Part shown: positions 51,501 through 64,000 of the stretch, in pieces | Layout: each line of letters starts with the position of its first letter | Position numbering within the stretch: the first letter of the stretch is position 1 | Assembly (NCBI GenBank): GCA_947623455.1 | Contig: OX392535.1 | Span: forward strand, 39,332,688 to 39,396,687 | DNA length: 64,000 nucleotides | Reading direction: 5' to 3' | Source of the DNA: Mimachlamys varia | Taxonomy: Eukaryota; Mollusca; Bivalvia; Pectinida; Pectinidae | The notes under the pieces: generated by a model | What the model was told of the DNA's origin: nothing | What the model saw: only the letters and a program-made list of their open reading frames with translations | Databases searched by the model: none | Translations under genes and position numbers: made by a program

Positions 51501-54500
51501 TTATTGTACGTTACCAGTGAAGATCTCCTTATTGTACGTTACCAATTAAGATTCCCTTATTGTACGTTACTAGTGAAGATTCCCTTATTGTACGTTACCA
51601 GTGAAGATCCCCTTATTGTACGTTACCAATGAAGATCCCCTTATTGTACGTTACCAATGAAGATCCCCTTATTGTACATTACCAGTGAAGATCCCCTTAT
51701 TGTACGTTACCAATGAAGATTCCCTTATTGTACGTTACCAGTGAAGATCCCCTTATTGTACGTTACTAATAAAGATCCCCTTATTGTACGTTACTAATGA
51801 AGAAGATCCCCTTATTGCACGTTACCAATAAAGATTCACCTTATTGTACGTTACCAATGAAGATTCCCTTATTGTACGTTACCAATGAAGATCCCCTTAT
51901 TGTACGTTATCAGTGAAGATCCCCTTATTGTACGTTACCAATGAAGATTCCCTTATTGTACGTTAGCAATGAAGATCCCATTATTGTACGTTACCAATGA
52001 AGATCCCCTTATTGTACGTTACCAATGAAGATCCCCTTATTGTACGTTACCAATGAAGATCCCCTTATTGTACGTTACCAGTGAAGATCCCCTTATTGTA
52101 CGTTACCAATGAAGATCCCCTTATTGTACGTTACCAGTGAAGATCCCCTTATTGTACGTTACTAATGAAGAAGATCTCCTTATTGCACGTTACCAATAAA
52201 GATTCACCTTATTGTACGTTACCAATGAAGATTCCCTTATTGTACGTTACCAATGAAGATCCCCTTATTGTACGTTACCAGTGAAGATCCCCTTATTGTA
52301 CGTTACCAATGAAGATCCCCTTATTGTACGTTACCAATGAAGATCCCCTTATTGTACGTTACCAGTGAAGATCCCCTTATTGTACGTTACCAGTGAAGAT
52401 TCCCTTATTGTACGTTACCAATGAAGATTCACCTTATTGTACGTTACCAATGAAGAAGATCCCCTTATTGTACGTTACCAGTGGAGATTCCCTTATTGCA
52501 CGTTACCAATGAAGATCCCCTTATTGTACGTTACCAGTGAAGATCCCCTTATTGTACGTTACCAGTGAAGATCCCCTTATTGTACGTTACCAATGAAGAT
52601 TCCCTTATTGTACGTTACCAGTGAAGATCCCCTTATTGTACGTTACCAATGAAGATCCCCTTATTGTGGTTAGCCAATGAAGAAGATCCCCTTATTGTAC
52701 GTTACCAATGAAGATCCCCTTATTGTGGTTAGCCAATGAAGAAGATCCCCTTATTGTTCGTTACCAATGAAGATCCCCTTATTGTTCGTTACTAATGAAG
52801 ATCCCCTTATTGTACGTTTCCAATGAAAATTCCCTTATTGTACGTTACTAATAAAGATCCCCTTATTGTACGTTACTAATGAAGAAGATCCCCTTATTGC
52901 ACGTTACCAATAAAGATTCACCTTATTGTACGTTACCAATGAAGATTCCCTTATTGTACGTTATCAATGAAGATCCCCTTATTGTACATTACCAGTGAAG
53001 ATCCCCTTATTGTACGTTACCAATGAAGATTCCCTTATTGTACGTTACCAGTGAAGATGCCCTTATTGTACGTTACTAATAAAGATCCCCTTATTGTACG
53101 TTACTAATGAAGAAGATCTCCTTATTGCACGTTACCAATAAAGATTCACCTTATTGTACGTTACCAATGAAGATTCCCTTATTGTACGTTACCAATGAAG
53201 ATCCCCTTATTGTACGTTACCAGTGAAGATCCCCTTATTGTACGTTACCAATGAAGATTCCCTTATTGTACGTTAGCAATGAAGATCCCCTTATTGTACG
53301 TTACCAATGAAGATCCCCTTATTGTACGTTACCAATGAAGATCCCCTTATTGTACGTTACCAATGAAGATCCCCTTATTGTACGTTACCAGTGAAGATCC
53401 CCTTATTGTACGTTACCAATGAAGATCCCCTTATTGTACGTTACCAATGAAGATCCCCTTATTGTACGTTACCAGTGAAGATCCCCTTATTGTACGTTAC
53501 CAATGAAGATTCCCTTATTGTACGTTACCAGTGAAGATTCCCTTATTGCACGTTACCAATGAAGATCCCCTTATTGTACGTTACCAGTGAAGATTCCCTT
53601 ATTGCACGTTACCAATGAAGATCCCCTTATTGTACGTTACCAGTGAAGATTCCCTTATTGCACGTTACCAATGAAGATCCCCTTATTGTACGTTACCAAT
53701 GAAGATCCCCTTATTGTACGTTACCAGTGAAGATCCCCTTATTGTACGTTACCAATGAAGATTCACCTTACTGTACGTTACTAATGAATATTCCCGTATT
53801 GTACGTTACCAATGAAGATCCCCTTATTGTACGTTACCAATGAAGAACCCCTTATTGTACGTTACCAGTGAAGATTCCCTTATTGTACGTTACCAATGAA
53901 GATCTTCTTATTGTACGTTACCAATGAAGATTCCCCTTATTGTACGTTACCAGTGAAGATCCCCTTCTTGTACGTTACCAATGAAGATTCACCTTACTGT
54001 ACGTTACCAATGAATATTCCCTTATTGTACGTTACCAATGAAGATCCCCTTATTGTACGTTACCAATGAAGATCCCCTTATTGTACGTTACCAGTGAAGA
54101 TTCCCTTATTGTACGTTACCAATGAAGATCTTCTTATTGTACGTTACCAATGAAGATTCACCTTATTGTACGTTACCAGTGAAGATCCCCTTATTGTACG
54201 TTACCAATGAAGATCCCCTTATTGTACGTTACCAGTGAAGATCCCCTTCTTGTACGTTACCAATGAAGATTCACCTTACTGTACGTTACCAATGAATATT
54301 CCCTTATTGTACGTTACCAATGAAGATCCCCTTATTGTACGTTACCAATGAAGATCCCCTTATTGTACGTTACCAGTGAAGATTCCCTTATTGTACGTTA
54401 CCAATGAAGATCTTCTTATTGTACGTTACCAATGAAGATTCCCCTTATTGTACGTTACCAGTGAAGATCCCCTTATTGTACGTTACTAATGAAGATTCCC

Positions 54501-57500
54501 CTTATTGTACGTTACCAATGAAGATTCCCCTTATTGTACGTTACCAATGAAGATTCCCTCATTGTACGTTACCAATGAAGATTCCCTTATCGTACTTTAC
54601 CAGTGAAGAAGATCCCCTTATTGTACGTTACCAATAAAGATCCCCTTATTGCACGTTACCAATAAAGATCCCCTTATTGTACGTTACCAATAAAGATTCC
54701 CTTATTGTACGTTACTAATGAAGATTCCCTCATTGCACGTTACCAATAAAGATCCCCTTATTGCACGTTACCAATAAAGATCCCCTTATTGTACGTTACC
54801 AATGAAGATTCCTTTATTGTACGTTACCAGTGAAGATCCCCTTATTGGACGTTACTAATAAAGATCCCCTTATTGTACGTTACTAATGAAGAAGATCCCC
54901 TTATTGCACGTTACCAATAAAGATTCACCTTATTGTACGTTACCAATGAAGATTCCCTTATTGTACGTTACCAATGAAGATCCCCTTATTGTACGTTACC
55001 AGTGAAGATCCCCTTATTGTACGTTACCAATGAAGATTCCCTTATTGTACGTTACCAATGAAGATCCCCTTATTGTACGTTACCAATGAAGATCCCCTTA
55101 TTGTACGTTACCAATGAAGATCCCCTTATTGTACGTTACCAATGAAGACCCCCTTATTGTACGTAACCAGTGAAGATCCCCTTATTGTACGTTACCAATG
55201 AAGATCCCCTTATTGTACGTTACCAATGAAGATACCCTTATTGTACGTTACCAGTGAAGATCCCCTTATTGTACGTTACCAATGAAGATCCCCTAATTGT
55301 ACGTTACCAATGAAGATCCCCTTATTGTACGTTACCAGTGAAGATCCCCTTATTGTACGTTACCAATGAAGATCCCCTTATTGTACGTTACCAGTGAAGA
55401 TCCCCTTATTGTACGTTACCAGTGAAGATTCCCTTATTGTACGTTACCAGTGAAGATTCCCTTATTGCACGTTACCAGTGAAGATTCCCTCATTGTACGT
55501 TACCAATGAAGATTCCCTTATCGTACTTTACCAGTGAAGAAGATCCCCTTATTGCACGTTACCAATAAAGATCCCCTTATTGTACGTTACCAATAAAGAT
55601 TCCCTTATTGTACGTTACCAATGAAGATTCCCTCATTGCACGTTACCAATGAAGATCCCCTTATCGTACTTTACCAATGAAGAAGATCCCCTTATTGCAC
55701 GTTACCAATAAAGATCCCCTTATTGCACGTTACTAATAAAGATCCCCTTATTGTACGTTACCAGTGAAGATCCCCTTATTGTACGTTACTAATAAAGATC
55801 CCCTTATTGTACGTTACTAATGAAGAAGATCCCCTTATTGTACGTTACTAATGAAGAAGATGCCCTTATTGCACGTTACCAATAAAGATCCCCTTATTGT
55901 ACGTTACTAATAAAGATCCCCTTATTGTACGTTAGTAATGAAGAAGATCCCCTTATTGTACGTTACTAATGAAGATCCCCTTATTGTACGTTACCAGTGA
56001 AGATTCCCTTATTGTACGTTACCAGTGAAGATTCCCTTATTGCACGTTACCAATGAAGATTCACCTTATTGTACGTTACCAATGAAGATCCCCTTATTGT
56101 ACGTTACCAATGAAGATTCACCTTATTGTACGTTACCAATGAAGATCCCCTTATTGTACGTTACCAATGAAGATTCACCTTATTGTACGTTACCAATGAA
56201 GATTCCCTTATTGCACGTAACCAATGAAGATTCCCTTATTGTACGTTACCAATGAAGATTCCCTTATTGTACGTTACCAATGAAGATTCCCTTATTGTAC
56301 GTTACCAATGAAGATTCACCTTATTGTACGTTACCAATGAAGATCCCCTTATTGTACGTTACCAGTGAAGATTCCCTTATTGTACGTTACCAGTGAAGAT
56401 TCGATTATTGTACGTTACCAGTGAAGATCCCCTTATTGTACGTTACCAGTGAAGATCCCCTTATTGTACGTTACCAGTGAAGATCCCCTTATCGTACTTT
56501 ACCAGTGAAGAAGATCCCCTTATTGCACGTTACCAATAAAGATCCCCTTATTGCACGTTACCAATAAAGATCCCCTTATTGTACGTTACCAATAAAGATT
56601 CCCTTATTGTACGTTACCAATGAAGATTCCCTCATTGCACGTTACCAATGAAGATCCCCTTATCGTACTTTACCAGTGAAGAAGATCCCCTTATTGCACG
56701 TTACCAATAAAGATCCCCTATTGCACGTTACCAATAAAGATCCCCTTATTGTACGTTACTAATAAAGATCCCCTTATTGTACGTTACCAGTGAAGATCCC
56801 CTTATTGTACGTTACTAATAAAGATCCCCTTATTGTACGTTACTAATGAAGAAGATCCCCTTATTGTACGTTACCAGTGAAGATCCCCTTATTGTACGTT
56901 ACCAATGAAGATCCCCTTATTGTACGTTACCAGTGAAGATCCCCTTATTGTACGTTACCAGTGAAGATTCCCTTATTGTACGTTACCAGTGAAGATTCCC
57001 TTATTGCACGTTACCAGTGAAGATTCCCTCATTGTACTTTACCAATGAAGATTCCCTTATCGTACTTTACCAGTGAAGAAGATCCCCTTATTGCACGTTA
57101 CCAATAAAGATCCCCTTATTGTACGTTACCAATAAAGATTCCCTTATTGTACGTTACCAATGAAGATTCCCTCATTGCACGTTACCAATGAAGATCCCCT
57201 TATCGTACTTTACCAGTGAAGAAGATCCCCTTATTGCACGTTACCAATAAAGATCCCCTTATTGCACGTTACTAATAAAGATCCCCTTATTGTACGTTAC
57301 CAGTGAAGATCCCCTTATTGTACGTTACTAATAAAGATCCCCTTATTGTACGTTACTAATGAAGAAGATCCCCTTATTGTACGTTACTAATGAAGAAGAT
57401 GCCCTTATTGCACGTTACCAATAAAGATCCCCTTATTGTACGTTACTAATAAAGATCCCCTTATTGTACGTTAGTAATGAAGAAGATCCCCTTATTGTAC

Positions 57501-60500
57501 GTTACTAATGAAGATCCCCTTATTGTACGTTACCAGTGAAGATTCCCTTATTGTACGTTACCAGTGAAGATTCCCTTATTGCACGTTACCAATGAAGATT
57601 CACCTTATTGTACGTTACCAATGAAGATCCCCTTATTGTACGTTACCAATGAAGATTCACCTTATTGTACGTTACCAATGAAGATCCCCTTATTGTACGT
57701 TACCAATGAAGATTCACCTTATTGTACGTTACCAATGAAGATTCCCTTATTGCACGTAACCAATGAAGATTCCCTTATTGTACGTTACCAATGAAGATTC
57801 CCTTATTGTACGTTACCAATGAAGATTCCCTTATTGTACGTTACCAATGAAGATTCACCTTATTGTACGTTACCAATGAAGATCCCCTTATTGTACGTTA
57901 CCAGTGAAGATTCCCTTATTGTACGTTACCAGTGAAGATTCGATTATTGTACGTTACCAGTGAAGATCCCCTTATTGTACGTTACCAGTGAAGATCCCCT
58001 TATTGTACGTTACCAGTGAAGATCCCCTTATCGTACTTTACCAGTGAAGAAGATCCCCTTATTGCACGTTACCAATAAAGATCCCCTTATTGCACGTTAC
58101 CAATAAAGATCCCCTTATTGTACGTTACCAATAAAGATTCCCTTATTGTACGTTACCAATGAAGATTCCCTCATTGCACGTTACCAATGAAGATCCCCTT
58201 ATCGTACTTTACCAGTGAAGAAGATCCCCTTATTGCACGTTACCAATAAAGATCCCCTATTGCACGTTACCAATAAAGATCCCCTTATTGTACGTTACTA
58301 ATAAAGATCCCCTTATTGTACGTTACCAGTGAAGATCCCCTTATTGTACGTTACTAATAAAGATCCCCTTATTGTACGTTACTAATGAAGAAGATCCCCT
58401 TATTGCACGTTACCAATAAAGATTCACCTTATTGTACGTTACCAATGAAGATTCCCTTATTGTACGTTACCAATGAAGATCCCCTTATTGTACGTTACCA
58501 GTGAAGATCCCCTTATTGTACGTTACCAATGAAGATTCCCTTATTGTACGTTACCAATGAAGATCCCCTTATTGTACGTTACCAATGAAGATCCCCTTAT
58601 TGTACGTTACCAATGAAGATCCCCTTATTGTACGTTACCAATGAAGACCCCCTTATTGTACGTAACCAGTGAAGATCCCCTTATTGTACGTTACCAATGA
58701 AGATCCCCTTATTGTACGTTACCAATGAAGATCCCCTTATTGTACGTTACCAGTGAAGATCCCCTTATTGTACGTTACCAATAAAGATCCCCTTATTGCA
58801 CGTTACTAATAAAGATCCCCTTATTGTACGTTACCAGTGAAGATCCCCTTATTGTACGTTACTAATAAAGATCCCCTTATTGTACGTTACTAATGAAGAA
58901 GATCCCCTTATTGTACGTTACCAATGAAGAAGATGCCCTTATTGCACGTTACCAATAAAGATCCCCTTATTGTACGTTACTAATAAAGATCCCCTTATTG
59001 TACGTTAGTAATGAAGAAGATCCCCTTATTGTACGTTACTAATGAAGATCCCCTTATTGTACGTTACCAGTGAAGATTCCCTTATTGTACGTTACCAGTG
59101 AAGATTCCCTTATTGCACGTTACCAATGAAGATTCACCTTATTGTACGTTACCAATGAAGATCCCCTTATTGTACGTTACCAATGAAGATTCACCTTATT
59201 GTACGTTACCAATGAAGATCCCCTTATTGTACGTTACCAATGAAGATCCCCTTATTGTACGTTACCAATGAAGATTCACCTTATTGTACGTTACCAATGA
59301 AGATTCCCTTATTGCACGTAACCAATGAAGATTCCCTTATTGTACGTTACCAATGAAGATCCCCTTATTGTACGTTACCAATGAAGATCCCCTTATTGTA
59401 CGTTACCAATGAAGATCCCCTTATTGTACGTTACCAATGAAGATTCCCTTATTGTACGTAACCAGTGAAGATCCCCTTATTGTACGTTACCAATGAAGAT
59501 CCCCTTATTGTACGTTACCAATGAAGATCCCCTTATTGTACGTTACCAGTGAAGATCCCCTTATTGTACGTTACCAATAAAGATCCCCTTATTGCACGTT
59601 ACTAATAAAGATCCCCTTATTGTACGTTACCAGTGAAGATCCCCTTATTGTACGTTACTAATAAAGATCCCCTTATTGTACGTTACTAATGAAGAAGATC
59701 CCCTTATTGTACGTTACCAATGAAGAAGATGCCCTTATTGCACGTTACCAATAAAGATCCCCTTATTGTACGTTACTAATAAAGATCCCCTTATTGTACG
59801 TTAGTAATGAAGAAGATCCCCTTATTGTACGTTACTAATGAAGATGCCCTTATTGTACGTTACCAGTGAAGATTCCCTTATTGTACGTTACCAGTGAAGA
59901 TTCCCTTATTGCACGTTACCAATGAAGATTCACCTTATTGTACGTTACCAATGAAGATCCCCTTATTGTACGTTACCAATGAAGATTCACCTTATTGTAC
60001 GTTACCAATGAAGATCCCCTTATTGTACGTTACCAATGAAGATTCACCTTATTGTATGTTACCAATGAAGATTCCCTTATTGCACGTAACCAATGAAGAT
60101 TCCCTTATTGTACGTTACCAATGAAGATTCCCTTATTGTACGTTACCAATGAAGATTCCCTCATTGCACGTTACCAATAAAGATCCCCTTATTGCACGTT
60201 ACCAATAAAGATCCCCTTATTGTACGTTACCAATGAAGATTCCTTTATTGTACGTTACCAGTGAAGATCCCCTTATTGGACGTTACTAATAAAGATCCCC
60301 TTATTGTACGTTACTAATGAAGAAGATCCCCTTATTGCACGTTACCAATAAAGATTCACCTTATTGTACGTTACCAATGAAGATTCCCTTATTGTACGTT
60401 ACCAATGAAGATCCCCTTATTGTACGTTACCAGTGAAGATCCCCTTATTGTACGTTACCAATGAAGATTCCCTTATTGTACGTTACCAATGAAGATCCCC

Positions 60501-63500
60501 TTATTGTACGTTACCAATGAAGATCCCCTTATTGTACGTTACCAATGAAGATCCCCTTATTGTACGTTACCAATGAAAACCCCCTTATTGTACGTAACCA
60601 GTGAAGATCCCCTTATTGTACGTTACCAATGAAGATCCCCTTATTGTACGTTACCAATGAAGATACCCTTATTGTACGTTACCAATGAAGATCCCCTTAT
60701 TGTACGTTACCAATGAAGATCCCCTTATTGTACGTTACCAGTGAAGATCCCCTTATTGTACGTTACCAATGAAGATCCCCTTATTGTACGTTACCAGTGA
60801 AGATCCCCTTATTGTACGTTACCAGTGAAGATTCCCTTATTGTACGTTACCAGTGAAGATTCCCTTATTGCACGTTACCAGTGAAGATTCCCTCATTGTA
60901 CGTTACCAATGAAGATTCCCTTATCGTACTTTACCAGTGAAGAAGATCCCCTTATTGCACGTTACCAATAAAGATCCCCTTATTGTACGTTACCAATAAA
61001 GATTCCCTTATTGTACGTTACCAATGAAGATTCCCTCATTGCACGTTACCAATGAAGATCCCCTTATCGTACTTTACCAGTGAAGAAGATCCCCTTATTG
61101 CACGTTACCAATAAAGATCCCCTTATTGCACGTTACTAATAAAGATCCCCTTATTGTACGTTACCAGTGAAGATCCCCTTATTGTACGTTACTAATAAAG
61201 ATCCCCTTATTGTACGTTACTAATGAAGAAGATCCCCTTATTGTACGTTACTAATGAAGAAGATGCCCTTATTGCACGTTACCAATAAAGATCCCCTTAT
61301 TGTACGTTACTAATAAAGATCCCCTTATTGTACGTTAGTAATGAAGAAGATCCCCTTATTGTACGTTACTAATGAAGATCCCCTTATTGTACGTTACCAG
61401 TGAAGATTCCCTTATTGTACGTTACCAGTGAAGATTCCCTTATTGCACGTTACCAATGAAGATTCACCTTATTGTACGTTACCAATGAAGATCCCCTTAT
61501 TGTACGTTACCAATGAAGATTCACCTTATTGTACGTTACCAATGAAGATCCCCTTATTGTACGTTACCAATGAAGATTCACCTTATTGTACGTTACCAAT
61601 GAAGATTCCCTTATTGCACGTAACCAATGAAGATTCCCTTATTGTACGTTACCAATGAAGATTCCCTTATTGTACGTTACCAATGAAGATTCCCTTATTG
61701 TACGTTACCAATGAAGATTCACCTTATTGTACGTTACCAATGAAGATCCCCTTATTGTACGTTACCAGTGAAGATCCCCTTATTGTACGTTACCAGTGAA
61801 GATTCCCTTATTGTACGTTACCAGTGAAGATCCCCTTATTGTACGTTACCAGTGAAGATCCCCTTATTGTACGTTACCAGTGAAGATCCCCTTATCGTAC
61901 TTTACCAGTGAAGAAGATCCCCTTATTGCACGTTACCAATAAAGATCCCCTTATTGCACGTTACCAATAAAGATCCCCTTATTGTACGTTACCAATAAAG
62001 ATTCCCTTATTGTACGTTACCAATGAAGATTCCCTCATTGCACGTTACCAATGAAGATCCCCTTATCGTACTTTACCAGTGAAGAAGATCCCCTTATTGC
62101 ACGTTACCAATAAAGATCCCCTATTGCACGTTACCAATAAAGATCCCCTTATTGTACGTTACTAATAAAGATCCCCTTATTGTACGTTACCAGTGAAGAT
62201 CCCCTTATTGTACGTTACTAATAAAGATCCCCTTATTGTACGTTACTAATGAAGAAGATCCCCTTATTGCACGTTACCAATAAAGATTCACCTTATTGTA
62301 CGTTACCAATGAAGATTCCCTTATTGTACGTTACCAAGGAAGATCCCCTTATTGTACGTTACCAGTGAAGATCCCCTTATTGTACGTTACCAATGAAGAT
62401 TCCCTTATTGTACGTTACCAATGAAGATCCCCTTATTGTACGTTACCAATGAAGATCCCCTTATTGTACGTTACCAATGAAGATCCCCTTATTGTACGTT
62501 ACCAATGAAGACCCCCTTATTGTACGTAACCAGTGAAGATCCCCTTATTGTACGTTACCAATGAAGATCCCCTTATTGTACGTTACCAATGAAGATCCCC
62601 TTATTGTACGTTACCAGTGAAGATCCCCTTATTGTACGTTACCAATAAAGATCCCCTTATTGCACGTTACTAATAAAGATCCCCTTATTGTACGTTACCA
62701 GTGAAGATCCCCTTCTGTACGTTACTAATAAAGATCCCCTTATTGTACGTTACTAATGAAGAAGATCCCCTTATTGTACGTTACCAATGAAGAAGATGCC
62801 CTTATTGCACGTTACCAATAAAGATCCCCTTATTGTACGTTACTAATAAAGATCCCCTTATTGTACGTTAGTAATGAAGAAGATCCCCTTATTGTACGTT
62901 ACTAATGAAGATCCCCTTATTGTACGTTACCAGTGAAGATTCCCTTATTGTACGTTACCAGTGAAGATTCCCTTATTGCACGTTACCAATGAAGATTCAC
63001 CTTATTGTACGTTACCAATGAAGATCCCCTTATTGTACGTTACCAATGAAGATTCACCTTATTGTACGTTACCAATGAAGATCCCCTTATTGTACGTTAC
63101 CAATGAAGATTCACCTTATTGTACGTTACCAATGAAGATTCCCTTATTGCACGTAACCAATGAAGATTCCCTTATTGTACGTTACCAATGAAGATTCCCT
63201 TATTGTACGTTACCAATGAAGATTCCCTTATTGTACGTTACCAATGAAGATTCACCTTATTGTACGTTACCAATGAAGATCCCCTTATTGTACGTTACCA
63301 GTGAAGATTCCCTTATTGTACGTTACCAGTGAAGATTCCCTTATTGCACGTTACCAGTGAAGATTCCCTCATTGTACGTTACCAATGAAGATTCCCTTAT
63401 CGTACTTTACCAGTGAAGAAGATCCCCTTATTGCACGTTACCAATAAAGATCCCCTTATTGTACGTTACCAATAAAGATTCCCTTATTGTACGTTACCAA

Positions 63501-64000
63501 TGAAGATTCCCTCATTGCACGTTACCAATGAAGATCCCCTTATCGTACTTTACCAGTGAAGAAGATCCCCTTATTGCACGTTACCAATAAAGATCCCCTT
63601 ATTGCACGTTACTAATAAAGATCCCCTTATTGTACGTTACCAGTGAAGATCCCCTTATTGTACGTTACTAATAAAGATCCCCTTATTGTACGTTACTAAT
63701 GAAGAAGATCCCCTTATTGTACGTTACTAATGAAGAAGATGCCCTTATTGCACGTTACCAATAAAGATCCCCTTATTGTACGTTACTAATAAAGATCCCC
63801 TTATTGTACGTTAGTAATGAAGAAGATCCCCTTATTGTACGTTACTAATGAAGATCCCCTTATTGTACGTTACCAGTGAAGATTCCCTTATTGTACGTTA
63901 CCAGTGAAGATTCCCTTATTGCACGTTACCAATGAAGATTCACCTTATTGTACGTTACCAATGAAGATCCCCTTATTGTACGTTACCAATGAAGATTCAC
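48563..64000. repeat. 28-bp satellite with higher-order structure (>15.4 kb, runs off the edge)
   Basis: The unit is CCCCTTATTGTACGTTACCA then ATGAAGAT, with 27-bp (one C fewer) and 31-bp (GAAGAAGAT) variants and linked changes (GCACGTT with AATAAAGAT). At ~28 bp this is roughly 550 units. An identical or near-identical 231-bp segment starts at 56025, 57564, 59894, 61428 and 62961, spaced 1539, 2330, 1534 and 1533 bp, so a ~1.53-kb higher-order unit exists. It has no genes; its ~76-codon frames are artefacts. Confidence 0.96.

Noticed and set aside
51405..63191. Repeated 75-76 codon frames in the 28-bp array
   Set aside because: They exist only because three 28-bp units make 84 bp without a stop in one frame. 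No start context, splice sites or domain; same peptide words in many frames.
48563..64000. CRISPR-like appearance of regular short repeats
   Set aside because: Units follow one another without unique spacers, no cas genes, and the surrounding genes have introns, so this is a eukaryotic satellite.

Overview
The window looks like nuclear DNA of a bivalve mollusc. It has spliced genes with short exons and AT-rich introns, a 5'-truncated LINE, TTAA- and TA-flanked miniature transposons, a ~162-bp repeat array closed by an ACGG-like tract and a 3' hairpin (the layout of bivalve 'pearl' Helitron-like elements), and very large minisatellites. A scallop is plausible, but I cannot fix the species from sequence alone.

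The main gene lies on the minus strand from 41044 (ATG) to 14211 (stop). I assembled 22 coding exons by hand from splice sites and reading-frame phase. Every junction keeps frame and the total is 4,866 nt, giving a 1,621-residue protein. Its order is: a helical HEAT/ARM-like solenoid (~1-924) with an acidic linker near 452-478, a Lys/Glu coiled coil (~925-1001), a Death domain (~1002-1092), two TIR domains (~1105-1212 and ~1297-1430), a Lys/Glu/Pro-rich nonapeptide-repeat tail, and a C-terminal Cys-Val-Leu-Ile CaaX box. This is an innate-immunity or cell-death adaptor/enzyme layout, reminiscent of SARM1 (ARM plus TIR) but with a Death domain and tandem TIRs. A second gene starts at 7522 in the same orientation and runs off the left edge. 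Its first three coding exons are paralogous to exons 1-3 of the main gene in order, phase and sequence, so these are head-to-tail duplicates. Both have a probable noncoding 5' exon and share a promoter-proximal block that includes CAAGGTCA.

Layout: 1-7.5 kb, 5' part of paralog 2, with a 53-bp array and a ~4-kb dead LINE in intron 2; 7.6-8.9 kb, 33-bp array in its intron 1; 9.0-9.2 kb, its 5' exon and promoter; 9.5-9.9 kb, 50-bp array; 9.9-14.2 kb, intergenic; 14.2-41.0 kb, the TIR gene, whose introns are full of transposons and arrays; 41.05-47.46 kb, 37-bp array in intron 1; 47.7-48.0 kb, 5' exon and promoter; 48.56-64.0 kb, a 28-bp satellite with ~1.53-kb higher-order repeats running off the right edge.

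The most unusual theme is that arrays and transposons abut exon edges. The 21-bp array repeats the exon-1 splice donor, the 37-bp array repeats the exon-1 acceptor, and the 39-bp array repeats an acceptor-like motif next to exon 13. The 3' end and donor of exon 14 match a dispersed repeat that also occurs in other introns of the same gene.
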